64,000 nucleotides of DNA from Alphaproteobacteria bacterium WMHbin7 (GCA_002753155.1 PDZW01000013.1:27590-91589); one strand, 5' to 3'. Counted from the stretch's first letter, positions 18,785 to 28,047 are shown. Made by a program: numbers and translations. The notes: generated from the sequence alone by a model not told the origin.

Positions 18785-18812
18785 CGAAACTCCGGTACAG
18801 AAGGTCATCTGC

Positions 18813-20456
18813 TTACATATTGGGATAGTTGGGTCCGCCGCCACCCTCGGGCACTTTCCAGACGATGTTCTGGGTGGGGTCCTTGATGTCGCAGCTTTTG
18901 CAGTGCAGGCAGTTCTGGGCATTGATGACAAGGCGCGGTCTTCCTGATTCGCCATCGCGCAGGATTTCGTAAACGCCTGCCGGACAATAGCGCGTCTCGG
19001 GCGAATCATACAGGGCCAGATTGACCGAAATGGCAATCTCGGGATTGAGCAGCGTCAAATGGGCGGGCTGATTTTCTTCGTGATTGGTATTCGAGATGAA
19101 GACGCTGGACAGACGATCGAAACTGACTTTGCCATCGGGTTTGGGATAGTCGATCTTCGGCCAGTCCTTGGCCTTGCCCAACTGGGTGTGATCCGGCTTG
19201 TGATGCAGTGTCCAGGGCGCCTTGCCAGCCAGCAGATAGGTGTCGATGGCGGAATAGACCAGCCCGGCCCACAGGCCGTGATGGAAGGAGGGGCGGATAT
19301 TGCGCACCTGCTTCAATTCCGACCACAGCCAGCTTTGACGCAGGCGCTCAGGGTAAGCCACGACTTCCAGGCCGTGTGTTTCATCATAGGGATGGGTCAG
19401 GGCGTCGAAGATGGCTTCGGCGGCCACCATGCCCGACTTCATCGCCGTGTGCGATCCCTTGATCTTGGCGACGTTCAGGAAACCCGCGGCGTCGCCCACC
19501 AGCAGGGCACCGGGAATGGTCAGGCGCGGAATGGATTGCAGGCCGCCCTCCGAAAGGGCTCGGGCGCCATAGGCGATGCGCCGCCCGTTCTCGAAGACAT
19601 CGCGGACGGCAGGATGCGTCTTGAAGCGCTGGAATTCCTCGAAGGGAGACAGGTACGGGTTGGGATAATCAAGCCCCACCACGAAACCAACGGCCACCTG
19701 ATTGTTTTCGAGATGGTAGAGGAACGATCCGCCATAGGTCTTGCTGTCCAGAGGCCAGCCGATGCTGTGCATGATATGGCCGGGGCGATGTTTGGCGGGA
19801 TCGACTTCCCACAATTCCTTGAGGCCGATGCCGTAGGTTGGTGGATCGGCGTCTTTGCGCAGGCCGTAATGCTCGCACAAGTCGCGGGTCAGCGAGCCAC
19901 GGCACCCTTCGGCAAATACGGTCTGCTTGGCGCGAAGCTCGACGCCTCTTGTGAAGGTGGCGCTGGGTTGACCGTCCTTACCGATGCCCATGTCGCCGGT
20001 GGCAACACCGGCCACCGACCCGTCATCCCTGTACAGAAGTTCGGCGCCGGCAAAACCGGCAAAAATCTCAACACCCAGGGCCTCGGCCTGATTCGCCAGC
20101 CAGCGCGTGACATTGCCCAGGCTGACCACGAAATTGCCCCGGTTGCGCATCGAGGGAGGTGTTGGAAGCTGATAGGCCTTCCGCTCCGTCAGGAACAGGA
20201 AGCGGTCTTCTCCGGCGGGCGTGTTCAGAGGCGCGCCCTTTTCCTTCCAGTCGGGGAACAGCTCGTTCAGGGCGCGGGGCTCCATGACGGCGCCCGACAG
20301 GATGTGGGCACCGACTTCGCTGCCTTTTTCGATGACGCAGACCGAAAGATCCTGGTTCTTGGTCTGACAGAGCTGCTTTATGCGGATGGCCGTGGCCAGA
20401 CCCGAGGGACCTGCGCCCACGATCAGCACGTCGAATTCCATCACTTCGCGGTCCAT
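18813..20456 (-). CDS. Electron transfer flavoprotein-ubiquinone oxidoreductase
   Basis: A 547-residue protein with an N-terminal FAD-binding Rossmann motif (DVLIVGAGPSGLATAIRI), a long FAD/ubiquinone-binding body (PRLTIPGALLVGDAAGFLNV, SGMVAAEAIFDAL) and the C-terminal 4Fe-4S cysteines in RYCPAGVYE and NCLHCKSCDIKDPTQNI. It carries electrons from reduced ETF to the quinone pool during fatty-acid and amino-acid oxidation. Length and motifs match human and bacterial ETF-QO throughout. Confidence 0.95.
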   Translation of the reverse strand: MDREVMEFDVLIVGAGPSGLATAIRIKQLCQTKNQDLSVCVIEKGSEVGAHILSGAVMEPRALNELFPDWKEKGAPLNTPAGEDRFLFLTERKAYQLPTPPSMRNRGNFVVSLGNVTRWLANQAEALGVEIFAGFAGAELLYRDDGSVAGVATGDMGIGKDGQPSATFTRGVELRAKQTVFAEGCRGSLTRDLCEHYGLRKDADPPTYGIGLKELWEVDPAKHRPGHIMHSIGWPLDSKTYGGSFLYHLENNQVAVGFVVGLDYPNPYLSPFEEFQRFKTHPAVRDVFENGRRIAYGARALSEGGLQSIPRLTIPGALLVGDAAGFLNVAKIKGSHTAMKSGMVAAEAIFDALTHPYDETHGLEVVAYPERLRQSWLWSELKQVRNIRPSFHHGLWAGLVYSAIDTYLLAGKAPWTLHHKPDHTQLGKAKDWPKIDYPKPDGKVSFDRLSSVFISNTNHEENQPAHLTLLNPEIAISVNLALYDSPETRYCPAGVYEILRDGESGRPRLVINAQNCLHCKSCDIKDPTQNIVWKVPEGGGGPNYPNM

Positions 20457-20626
20457 GGCGCGTCCTTAACTTATTGATTGGCGACCGATTTATCCGGCTG
20501 AAGGGTCCCGCAAGGGAGCCTCGACCGACTTAGGGTCACATGCAACTTCCAGACAGGGTATTGGAGGGCATTTTACGCCCGGGTCAAGCCCTGTTTCATC
20601 TTGCCGCAACCTGCTAAGCTGACTTC

Positions 20627-21433
20627 ATGAACGCGATCCAGTCCCCCCTGACCCCCTATGAGGCGCTTTGCTGGTATCTTGAGGCAGGCGTGGACGAGGC
20701 CGTGGGCGAGACGCCGGTCAATCGTTTTGCCCCCCAACCCGAAGCTGCTCCCATCTTACCGCCTGCTTTCGCCAAGCCGACTGTGGCTGCCGATAAGCCG
20801 CCGGTTTCGCCGCCCGCTTCCCGGCCCCATGCCTCAGGTCCCAGCATCGCGGCGGGGGTCAAGACCCTGGATGCGCTGAGGGAAGCCCTTGAGGCCCTTG
20901 AGGGCTGTGCCTTGAAAACAACGGCCACCCAGCTTGTCTTCGCCGACGGCAATCCTGACGCCAAGGTGATGTTCGTGGGCGAGGCCCCCGGGGCCGACGA
21001 AGACCGTATCGGGCGCCCCTTCGTCGGCCAGGCGGGCAAGCTGCTCGACAAGATGCTGGCCTCGATCGGGCTGGACCGCTCGAATGCCTATATTACTAAT
21101 CTGTTGCCTTGGCGCCCGCCGGGCAATCGGACCCCCACCCCCCAGGAAGTCGCCCAGCTTCTGCCCTTCCTGGAGCGCCATATCGAGTTGGCCGATCCTC
21201 AGATACTGGTCTTGCTGGGGGGCACAGCGGCCCAGGCCGTGCTGGCCCATTCCGAGGGAATCACCAAGCTGCGGGGCAAGTGGTTCGATTATGCGACACC
21301 GGGTCTGGTGCGGCCCGTTTCGGCCCTGGCGACCTTTCATCCTGCCTACTTACTGCGTCAACCCGCTCAGAAACGTGAGGCTTGGCGCGATCTGTTGATG
21401 TTGCGCCGTAAGCTCGATGAGATTGGCACTTGA
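20627..21433 (+). CDS. Uracil-DNA glycosylase family 4/5-like
   Basis: A 268-residue protein. After a variable Pro/Ala-rich N-terminus (1-80) comes the UDG superfamily core: VMFVGEAPGADEDRIGRPFVGQ-type motif A, ITNLLPWRPPGNRTP, and the late ATFHPAYLLRQ motif B. It excises uracil from DNA as the first step in base excision repair. The cysteines that ligate the 4Fe-4S cluster in family 4 are not evident (only one lies near the expected N-terminal site, and NLLPWRPPG replaces the usual Cys-containing segment), so it may belong to a cluster-less alphaproteobacterial branch. Confidence 0.8.
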   Translation: MNAIQSPLTPYEALCWYLEAGVDEAVGETPVNRFAPQPEAAPILPPAFAKPTVAADKPPVSPPASRPHASGPSIAAGVKTLDALREALEALEGCALKTTATQLVFADGNPDAKVMFVGEAPGADEDRIGRPFVGQAGKLLDKMLASIGLDRSNAYITNLLPWRPPGNRTPTPQEVAQLLPFLERHIELADPQILVLLGGTAAQAVLAHSEGITKLRGKWFDYATPGLVRPVSALATFHPAYLLRQPAQKREAWRDLLMLRRKLDEIGT

Positions 21434-21469
21434 TTCGCAAAGACGAATCATAGTTGTCCACAGGAAAGG

Positions 21470-21490
21470 GCGGGCGTTGGCCCGCTTTTT
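21470..21490 (+). terminator. Rho-independent terminator after the uracil-DNA glycosylase gene
   Basis: GCGGGC (21470-21475), a GTTG loop and GCCCGC (21480-21485) are followed by TTTTT, 36 bp after the glycosylase stop. A compact stem with a T tail supports termination before the transglycosylase gene. Confidence 0.75.
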
Positions 21491-21528
21491 CTTGCCCGCA
21501 GGGGGGGGATCGGTTACGAGTCCCGGCC

Positions 21529-23397
21529 ATGACCTGGACCGACCGGAAAGTAAAAGCAGTTCCGGCAACGATCCGCATCATAACCCTGGCGGCGTTTTTG
21601 GGAGCTGCTGGGACGGGGGCGGCAGAGACGCTTTTGGATGCGGCGCCGGTCGCCGGTAACGGTAAGCCAGTGAGAACGGCCTCCGTTACGGGCGAGCTTG
21701 AACGTTTAGGCCGAGTAACCAGCCTGCCGGATATCCTTTCGGCAGAAGATTTGGCGCGTTATCGAGCCGCCATTCTGTTCCAGGAAAAAGGCGCTTGGGC
21801 CGCTGCCGATAAAGAACTGGGCAGGGTTTCCGATCCGGTTCTCAAGGGCAGCCTGCTGGCCGACCGCTATCTTTCCCGCAAATACCAGCCGAAACCCGCC
21901 GAGATCAAGGATTGGATGGCGAAATACGCCGACCATCCCGATGCTTCTCGCATTTTCAAAATGGCGGGCAAGGGCCAAGCGGCCAAGGGTGTGCGCCGCC
22001 CGGCCGAGACGGGCTATCTGCATGGATTCTCGGAAGGCTCGGGTATCGATGAGGAAGTGGGCTCGTGGCGGGTCTCCGAGAAGGCGTCGAGCAAGCCCCT
22101 GAACGCCAAGGAACGCGCCCAGGAAAAGGCCTGGAGCAAGTCCTTTCGCAAGCAGTTGAAGGCGGGCAATGTCGATGAGGCGCGCCGACTTTTGGAAAGC
22201 CAGAACGCTCGCCACTATCTTGACGAGACAACCTATGACGAAGCCCGTCTGGCCCTTGCCACGGGCTTCTTTCTAAGAGCCCGCGACGAAGAGGCCCTGG
22301 ATCAGGCGGTCAAGGCCGCGCAACGCTCGGGCGATGACGTGCCTGGGGCGCACTGGATCGCCGGTCTGTCCGCCTGGCGCCTGGGCAATATCGAGAATGC
22401 CCGCATTCATTTCGAGGTTCTGGCCAATCGCGAGAATGCACAGCCGGGTCTGATGGCCGCTGCCGCCTTCTGGGCTGGCCGGGCCAATCTGGCCCTCAAG
22501 CGTCCCGAGATGGTCGATTACTGGTTCACCATCGCGGCCAGCCAGCCGCGCAGCTTCTACGGGCTGCTGTCGCACCGCATGCGGGGCCTGCCCATTCGCT
22601 TTGAAGATTCCAGCGTCGTCTTCACCGAGGACGATGCCGAGGTGCTGCTGAACCATGCGGGCTCGCGCCGCGCCCTGGCCCTGATTCAATTGGATCAGCA
22701 AGAAGAGGCCGAGCGCGAATTCAGGAAGCTGTATACCGGGGCCTCGCCGGGATTGGCCAAGGCGCTTCTGGGCGCTTCGAAATTGTCGGGCATGCCGGGC
22801 CTTGCCATTCGTCTGGGCGGCGTGATGAGCGAGCGCGACGGTCGCATGCATGATGCCGCCCTTTATCCCTTGCCGCCCTGGAAACCCGATGGCGGATGGC
22901 GCATCGACCGGGCCTTGGTCTATGCCCTGATGCGTCAGGAATCGGCCTTCAATCCCACTGCGAAAAGCCGGGCGGGAGCCAAGGGGCTGATGCAACTGAT
23001 GCCGGGAACGGCCAAGCTGGTCGGTGGGCGCCAGGATGCCAAGCTGGTGATGAATCCGGAAATGAATATCGAATTGGCACAGCGCTATATCGAATCCTTG
23101 CTGCGCGATCCCGCCATCGACGGCAATCTGTTCCTGCTGGCCGCCGCCTATAATGGTGGTCCGGGCAAGGCCATGCGCTGGGAGCGCCAGGCCGATCACC
23201 GCGACGATCCTTTGCTGCTGCTGGAAAGCATTCCTTCCCGCGAGACCCGCGCCTTCATCAAGCGCGTGTCGTCGAATTTGTGGATGTATCGGGCGCGCTT
23301 GAAGCAGCCCAATCCGGAACTCGATCTTCTGGCCGCAGGCGAGTGGCCGGCTTATGCAGCACTCGACAGCCGCTCGACCGCCAGCTCAGCCCGCTAA
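21529..23397 (+). CDS. Soluble lytic murein transglycosylase (Slt-like)
   Basis: A 622-residue protein; ATG 21529 is preferred because the longer frame starts inside the preceding terminator. A signal-like hydrophobic stretch (IITLAAFLGAAGTGAAE) is followed by a long alpha-helical superhelix and a C-terminal lysozyme-like SLT domain with catalytic Glu in ALMRQESAFNP, then AGAKGLMQLMPGTA and AAYNGGPGKAMRW. It cleaves peptidoglycan glycan strands with formation of 1,6-anhydro ends in the periplasm. The last 12 bases overlap the convergent chaC-like gene. Confidence 0.9.
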   Translation: MTWTDRKVKAVPATIRIITLAAFLGAAGTGAAETLLDAAPVAGNGKPVRTASVTGELERLGRVTSLPDILSAEDLARYRAAILFQEKGAWAAADKELGRVSDPVLKGSLLADRYLSRKYQPKPAEIKDWMAKYADHPDASRIFKMAGKGQAAKGVRRPAETGYLHGFSEGSGIDEEVGSWRVSEKASSKPLNAKERAQEKAWSKSFRKQLKAGNVDEARRLLESQNARHYLDETTYDEARLALATGFFLRARDEEALDQAVKAAQRSGDDVPGAHWIAGLSAWRLGNIENARIHFEVLANRENAQPGLMAAAAFWAGRANLALKRPEMVDYWFTIAASQPRSFYGLLSHRMRGLPIRFEDSSVVFTEDDAEVLLNHAGSRRALALIQLDQQEEAEREFRKLYTGASPGLAKALLGASKLSGMPGLAIRLGGVMSERDGRMHDAALYPLPPWKPDGGWRIDRALVYALMRQESAFNPTAKSRAGAKGLMQLMPGTAKLVGGRQDAKLVMNPEMNIELAQRYIESLLRDPAIDGNLFLLAAAYNGGPGKAMRWERQADHRDDPLLLLESIPSRETRAFIKRVSSNLWMYRARLKQPNPELDLLAAGEWPAYAALDSRSTASSAR

Positions 23398-23901
23398 AAC
23401 CAGTATCCGCTTAAGCCGGGCGTCGTGAATGCCCAGTTCGTCCATGCGCTTTAGCGTGCATTCCAGATAATCGTAGGACCGTCCCTTGCCTCCAAGACCT
23501 TCTGCGATCAGACGGGCGGCCTCGGTTTCGGACAGTCGGCAATATTGCTCATGATCGCGTTTGGCGACATAGGCCAGGGCGGGGACTGTCCTGCCATCTT
23601 GAAGACGGGTTTTAAGTTTCAGGGGGTGATAGACCCCGGTGGGCAGTTCGCGCTCGTCAAGCAGCGCCCTGACACGCGCCTCTTCGCCCTTTCTGACAAG
23701 ATGCGCCAATCCCCGGCAAGAGCCGCCTCGATCAAGCCCCATCACCAATCCCGGCTTTTCCGGTGTGCCGCGATAGCGGATGGACAGGATGCACAAGGCG
23801 CGGTGATAGCCAGAAATCCAGGCGCTTTGCGTCTCTTCGGGATCGAAACCGATCTCCCACATCAGCGAGGCATAGGCAAAAACCCAAAGTCGCTGGTCCA
23901 T
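23386..23901 (-). CDS. ChaC-like gamma-glutamylcyclotransferase
   Basis: A 171-residue protein; start at ATG 23901 (MDQRLWVFAYASLMW), the longer open frame being an extension into the neighbour. The opening matches the ChaC substrate-binding 'YGSL.W' loop, and GLDRGGSCRGLAHLV and YLECTLKRMDELGI are ChaC-like. The family cleaves glutathione to 5-oxoproline and Cys-Gly in the cytoplasm. It lies two bases after the DMT exporter gene on the same strand. Confidence 0.85.
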   Translation of the reverse strand: MDQRLWVFAYASLMWEIGFDPEETQSAWISGYHRALCILSIRYRGTPEKPGLVMGLDRGGSCRGLAHLVRKGEEARVRALLDERELPTGVYHPLKLKTRLQDGRTVPALAYVAKRDHEQYCRLSETEAARLIAEGLGGKGRSYDYLECTLKRMDELGIHDARLKRILVLAG

Positions 23902-23903
23902 GC

Positions 23904-24788
23904 TCAGGCCCGGTTGGCCAAGGCGACACCTGCCGCCACCACGCCCATGCCGATCAAGGCCAGGGTGGACAGGGTTTCTCCGAACAGGAAATAGGCGATC
24001 AGCGCCGTGGCAGGGGGAACCAGATAAAAGAAGCTGGCGACCTTGGCCGCGGCACCCGCGCGGATCATGCGGTAGAGCAGGGTGATGGCGCCCACCGAGA
24101 GAACCAGACACAGCCAGGCCAGGGCGAAGATGAATTCGCCGCTCCATACGACCTCGCGGGTTTCCAGAGCCATCGACATCGCCAGCATGGCCAGGCCAGC
24201 ACTGGCATATTGGACGACGGCGCCCGTGCGCAGATCCATCCCCGAACAGTGGCGCTTCTGATAAAGCGTTCCCAGCGAGATCCCGATCACGGCACCAAAG
24301 GCCCAGGGCAGGCCTTCAAATCCGGCCGAGCCCGGATGGACCTTGTCGGCCACCACCAGAATGACGCCCAAAAGCCCCAGCAACAGCCCGGCCCATTGCT
24401 TGGGCCGGACGCGCTCGCCCAGGATGGGACCCGCCAGAACGGCGGTCAGTAGGGGCTGAAGCCCGGTGACAAGGGCGGCGATACCGGCTCCCAGGCCAGC
24501 GGAAATGGCCGCGAAGACCCCACCCAGATAGACGCCGTGAACCAGAAGACCGGCCAGGGCGATGCGGCCCACAAAGGCGGGTGATGTCGGCCAGGGGGCT
24601 CGCATGAGGAAGGCGGTCAGGGCCAGAAGGGCCGTCACAATGACAAAGCGGATGAGCAGGAAGGTAAAGGGTTCGGCATAGGGTGCCCCCATCTTCGATC
24701 CGATGAACCCCGTGCTCCATAGAAGAACGAACAGGCCCGGTGCGATGGCGGCCAGAGGATCGCTGGGGCGCTTGCTGTTCTCGTTCAT
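23904..24788 (-). CDS. DMT-superfamily (EamA) transporter
   Basis: A 294-residue protein with ten predicted transmembrane helices as two EamA repeats (residues about 10-140 and 155-290; LLWSTGFIGSKMGAPYAEPFTF opens the first). EamA proteins usually export metabolites such as amino acids or purines; substrate not inferable. It forms a two-gene unit with the chaC-like gene. Confidence 0.82.
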   Translation of the reverse strand: MNENSKRPSDPLAAIAPGLFVLLWSTGFIGSKMGAPYAEPFTFLLIRFVIVTALLALTAFLMRAPWPTSPAFVGRIALAGLLVHGVYLGGVFAAISAGLGAGIAALVTGLQPLLTAVLAGPILGERVRPKQWAGLLLGLLGVILVVADKVHPGSAGFEGLPWAFGAVIGISLGTLYQKRHCSGMDLRTGAVVQYASAGLAMLAMSMALETREVVWSGEFIFALAWLCLVLSVGAITLLYRMIRAGAAAKVASFFYLVPPATALIAYFLFGETLSTLALIGMGVVAAGVALANRA

Positions 24789-24911
24789 AAACGCAGTCTA
24801 TCCGGCCTTTTTGCCCCGGGCGAGGCTTTTACAAACCGTCAAAAAAGCCGGGGATTGCCGCTTGCGTCCCGGGCCTTGCTATGGCAAGGTCCGCACCCTG
24901 AAAACGGGCGC

Positions 24912-24986
<75 letters not shown>

Positions 24987-25204
24987 TTTTTTGTCAAACA
25001 AAATCAGACGATTAAAGCAAGGCTTCCGCCTCTGTCCGAAAGGGCCGGAATGGCCACGAAGGGCCAGCTTTTGCCATATCCGGCAGCGCAAAGCGTGCAT
25101 AATCCGAGCAGGGATTCACAAGGGGAAAGAGGCTTCGATTTGATCAATCGCCTTCTCTGCTGCCCGTGCGTTTTCCTCAAGCGGCTTGGATTTTCAGGAA
25201 TTCG

Positions 25205-25660
25205 CTAATTTCGAGAGGGGGCCTTTATGGCCACCCGAGGAAATTTGTCTGCGGCTTCGATTGCTGCCTTGCTGCCTCGAACAGAGGAAGCCATCTGGGT
25301 ATCGACCTGCGAGATATGCGTGTGCAACCAGTCGAAGATGAAGTCGAACGTCTCGTTCTGAAAAATGAAATCGGCATTCTCCAGTAACTGATTATGCACT
25401 TTTTGTATTATCTGCTCAAACTCCTCATGCGCTTTTTGATGCGATTTGAGTCCGCCAAAGGAACAGGCCGCCATGGCACTTTCCTCGCGCCTGAAGTGGA
25501 TCGAGACGTAGTCGACCAGGGAATCAAAAACATACACCAGGGTTTTGTGCGGGAATGAATAGGCGCCCATTTCCTGCAAGTCCGACACCCAGGTCACGAT
25601 GTTCCGGTGATCCTCGTCGATCGAAGGCACCCCGACCTCAAGCGCGTCATCCCATTGCAT
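25205..25660 (-). CDS. Bacteriohemerythrin
   Basis: A 151-residue four-helix-bundle protein; ATG 25660 (MQWDDALEVG) chosen, as this is the standard opening of the family. All di-iron ligands are recognisable: His in DEDHRN, HFRREE (H-x3-E), SHQKAHEEF (H-x3-H), and HTHISQVD (H-x4-D). It reversibly binds O2 at a non-haem di-iron centre. Microaerophilic magnetotactic bacteria carry many hemerythrins, some implicated in O2 sensing or delivery. It is divergent from mms6, sharing a 375-bp intergenic region. Confidence 0.9.
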   Translation of the reverse strand: MQWDDALEVGVPSIDEDHRNIVTWVSDLQEMGAYSFPHKTLVYVFDSLVDYVSIHFRREESAMAACSFGGLKSHQKAHEEFEQIIQKVHNQLLENADFIFQNETFDFIFDWLHTHISQVDTQMASSVRGSKAAIEAADKFPRVAIKAPSRN

Positions 25661-26035
25661 GATGTCTCTAACTCCGAGATCGTTTGCTCGCTGCTGGACC
25701 ACAACGCTGCTGCCTCCCAGGCCCGGGCGAGGATGGTCCCTACGACCCGGCGGGGCACTACTTGAAAATAGGCTAGAATCAGACAGTTTTCTTCATTTAA
25801 TTTCGATCATTGCCGGGCTGGTACCCCTGCCGACTTTGCGGGGGGCTCTCTTTCAGGGCATAAAATCATTGAGATTGCCGCGACTTGTCCTGCTTCGGGA
25901 CAAAAAACCATTGCTGTTAAGTAGTTAAGGCGTGGCTTTTCGCTGCGTCCGGGGTTGCCCGACCGGCAAGGCCATGTTATCAGTGCGTAGCTGGTATGAT
26001 AATCTTGTTGGCATTGTCCTTAGGGGAGAAAACAG
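25661..26035. other. Intergenic region, hemerythrin / mms6 divergent promoters
   Basis: No credible gene was found in these 375 bases. The region carries the promoter of mms6: a TATGAT -10-like hexamer (25995-26000) with no convincing -35, and a strong AGGGGAGA ribosome site (26020-26027) before the mms6 ATG. A small stem TGTCC-TGCTTC-GGACA near 25885 is followed by A rather than T on the plus strand, so it is not a terminator. Confidence 0.5.
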
Positions 26036-26485
26036 ATGGCCGCAGCCGCAGTGATGTGCCCACCCGTAGCACAGGGCGTAGCGCCCGTAGCTCCCGCCAC
26101 CATGGCCGGAGAGATCGAGAATGAAGCCGTGGCCGCCAAGGTGGCCGGGGCCAAGGGTGCCGTTGCAAAGGGCGGGGCGGCGAAGGCGGCAGCCGGAGTC
26201 GGACAGGCCAAGGGCCTGGGCGTCGCCTTGAAGACGGGAGCCGGGCAAACTGCGGCGGCGAAAGGTACCGCTGGTCTTGCCGCCAAATCGGCCGTTGGCG
26301 CGGCGGGCGGAACCGTCGTTGCCGGAAAGGGGCTGGGTCTGGGCCTCGGTTTGGGTCTGGGCGCTTGGGGCCCCATTTTCCTGGGTCTTGCCGCTGCCGC
26401 CGCCGCTTATGCCTATCTGCGCAGCCGCAAGGCCGAACAGGAACAGTCCGACGAGGAAATCGAGCTGCGCCAAGCCATGGCTTGA
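26036..26485 (+). CDS. mms6: Mms6, magnetite-binding magnetosome membrane protein
   Basis: A 149-residue protein. An Ala/Gly/Lys-rich N-terminal region (residues 1-95) precedes the hallmark LG repeat (GLGLGLGLGAWGPI, residues 100-113), a hydrophobic membrane segment to about residue 127, and an acidic C-terminal tail (EQEQSDEEIELRQAMA) that in known Mms6 binds iron and shapes cubo-octahedral magnetite. The LG-W-GP core and acidic tail match Magnetospirillum Mms6 closely; MamD/MamG share the LG repeat but not this tail. Proteolytic maturation of Mms6 is known in the family. First gene of the mms6 operon. Confidence 0.92.
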   Translation: MAAAAVMCPPVAQGVAPVAPATMAGEIENEAVAAKVAGAKGAVAKGGAAKAAAGVGQAKGLGVALKTGAGQTAAAKGTAGLAAKSAVGAAGGTVVAGKGLGLGLGLGLGAWGPIFLGLAAAAAAYAYLRSRKAEQEQSDEEIELRQAMA

Positions 26486-26521
26486 GTTGCAGAGACGCCT
26501 TACAGCAGGGGATAGAGGATC

Positions 26522-26845
26522 ATGACGGAAGCATTTGTACTGGCGCCAAGGGAAGTGAAGAGCAAGCTTCTTGCAGCCCTCAGCTATTTGGGAATCTTGT
26601 GCTTCGTTCCGCTTCTGGTTTCGCGCGACGACGAGTTCGTCTCTTTCCACGCCAAGCAGGGACTGGTCATCTGGATGTGGGGCGCTTTGGCGATTTTCGC
26701 TCTTCACGTTCCGCTTCTGGGCAAGTGGGTCTTCGGGCTTTCCACCATGGCCGTTGTGGCCTTCTCGGCGCTGGGCCTGCTGTCCGTGGTTTTCGGAAGG
26801 GCCTGGAAACTGCCGCTGATCAGCTACGTCTCGGCACGCATCTAA
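26522..26845 (+). CDS. mmsF: MmsF, magnetite crystal shape regulator (DUF4870-like)
   Basis: A 107-residue, three-helix membrane protein with the family signature [16 protein letters not shown]. MmsF sits in the magnetosome membrane and controls magnetite size and morphology; MamF is a close paralogue. I prefer MmsF because it directly follows mms6 in the canonical mms6-mmsF order. A 36-bp gap separates the two. No mamF was seen in this window. Confidence 0.88.
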   Translation: MTEAFVLAPREVKSKLLAALSYLGILCFVPLLVSRDDEFVSFHAKQGLVIWMWGALAIFALHVPLLGKWVFGLSTMAVVAFSALGLLSVVFGRAWKLPLISYVSARI

Positions 26846-26865
26846 GATCGCCCCCAACAAAGCGG

Positions 26866-26912
26866 AAAGGCGCCTGAAGCCCCTCCTTAAGGGGCTTGGC
26901 GCCTTTTCCTTT
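26866..26912 (+). terminator. Strong intrinsic terminator between mmsF and mms36
   Basis: A long interrupted stem (AAGGCGCC..AAGCCCC, loop TCCTTA, GGGGCTT..GGCGCCTT) is followed by TTTTCCTTT. The inner stem is 7 bp and the outer stem 8-9 bp, with two-base bulges. It lies 20 bp after mmsF and splits what is usually described as one mms6 operon. Confidence 0.8.
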
Positions 26913-26988
26913 GGCGGGCACACGCCCGGCTTCGCTTATGGCTCTTTTCCCTTCGCCCGTGTTATAACCCTCGGGCAAGGTGGCAGGA

Positions 26989-28047
26989 ATGACAGAGACA
27001 CTCGATCAAATCGCCTCATCTCCCAGTCGGGCATCGCGCGCCGATCCCCGGGCAGGAGAAAGGTCCAGAAAGGCGTCCGGTGGCGGCGGATCGGGTCGCC
27101 TTGTCCTCATCGTTCTTTTTCTGATGCTGATGGGGGGGGCTGCCGCTTGGACGGAAATTCGCCCCTATGTGGAGCCCCTCTTGGGCTGGCTTCCCGCTTC
27201 ATCTTTTTCCTCTGCCAGGCCCGTCCAAACCTTGCCGCCGTCTGAAGCATCTTCCGAGCGCGCCGCTATGCTGGAGGCTGCCCTGTCCTCGGCGGCCATC
27301 CGGCTTGAACAGGCTGAGCAGCGGCTGGCTTTGGTCGAGTCGCAGTTGAGGCAGGCGACACAGCAGCGCCCTCAAGAGGATAGCAAGGAATTGCCGCCAA
27401 AGCCTCTGGCTGCCCCTTTGCCCGCAGACAAGCCTTTGCAGACTGGCGGGGACGACATGCCCGCCAATGCTGCTGGCCCGGCGGAAAAGCCGGATGACTT
27501 GCGCAAAAGGCAGGGTGAGCGCGTGGCGAGGGGATCGCTGGTCCTGCTGGCCGTCCGCCAGTTGCGGGAATCCGTCGACAGGGGGACGCCTTTCGAGACC
27601 GAATTACAGGTCGCGCGCTCGCTGGGCCCCGGCAAATTCGCCAAGGCGCTTGAATTTCTGGCCCCGCTTGCGCAGACGGGAATTCCCACCCGTGCTGTGC
27701 TGATGGAACGCTACAAGCCAAGCGCATCCGCTGCCTTGGCAGCAAACTCGCAACTGGGCAGCAACTGGCTGGAGGGCCGCGTCTCTCAGTTCTTCTCTTC
27801 CGCCATTACCGTGCGCAGGACCGATGGCAGCGGCGACGGCAACGGCGACGCCCTCAGGCGCGCTGAAAAGCTGGTGGCAGAGGGCGATCTGATCGGCTGC
27901 GTCGATGCCCTCAGGCTGCTTCAGGGGCCAGCGGCCAATGCGATGCTGCCCTGGATGCAAGCAGCGGTGACGCGAATCAATGCCGACAGAGCGCTTTCGG
28001 AAATCCTCTCGGCAGCCATCTCGGCCGCCAATGAAAGCGGCGACTGA
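26989..28047 (+). CDS. mms36: Mms36, magnetosome size-control protein
   Basis: A 352-residue protein (ATG 26989; GTG 26980 is an in-frame alternative). One transmembrane helix at about residues 31-51 (LVLIVLFLMLMGGAAAW) is followed by an Ala/Gln-rich coiled-coil segment (residues 85-120) and a soluble C-terminal domain. It resembles the mitofilin-like (COG4223) family encoded beside hemY-type genes. Its place, mms6-mmsF-mms36-mms48, and the HemY-like neighbour identify it as Mms36, whose loss in MSR-1 enlarges magnetite crystals. The sequence itself is weakly conserved. Confidence 0.75.
   Translation: MTETLDQIASSPSRASRADPRAGERSRKASGGGGSGRLVLIVLFLMLMGGAAAWTEIRPYVEPLLGWLPASSFSSARPVQTLPPSEASSERAAMLEAALSSAAIRLEQAEQRLALVESQLRQATQQRPQEDSKELPPKPLAAPLPADKPLQTGGDDMPANAAGPAEKPDDLRKRQGERVARGSLVLLAVRQLRESVDRGTPFETELQVARSLGPGKFAKALEFLAPLAQTGIPTRAVLMERYKPSASAALAANSQLGSNWLEGRVSQFFSSAITVRRTDGSGDGNGDALRRAEKLVAEGDLIGCVDALRLLQGPAANAMLPWMQAAVTRINADRALSEILSAAISAANESGD

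Noticed and set aside
25880..25912. Stem near the end of the hemerythrin/mms6 gap as a terminator
   Set aside because: On the plus strand it is followed by A, and on the minus strand the T run comes before the stem.
26036..26485. Assignment of the 149-residue LG-repeat protein as MamD or MamG
   Set aside because: The acidic C-terminal tail, the AWGPI segment and the following mmsF fit Mms6 better.
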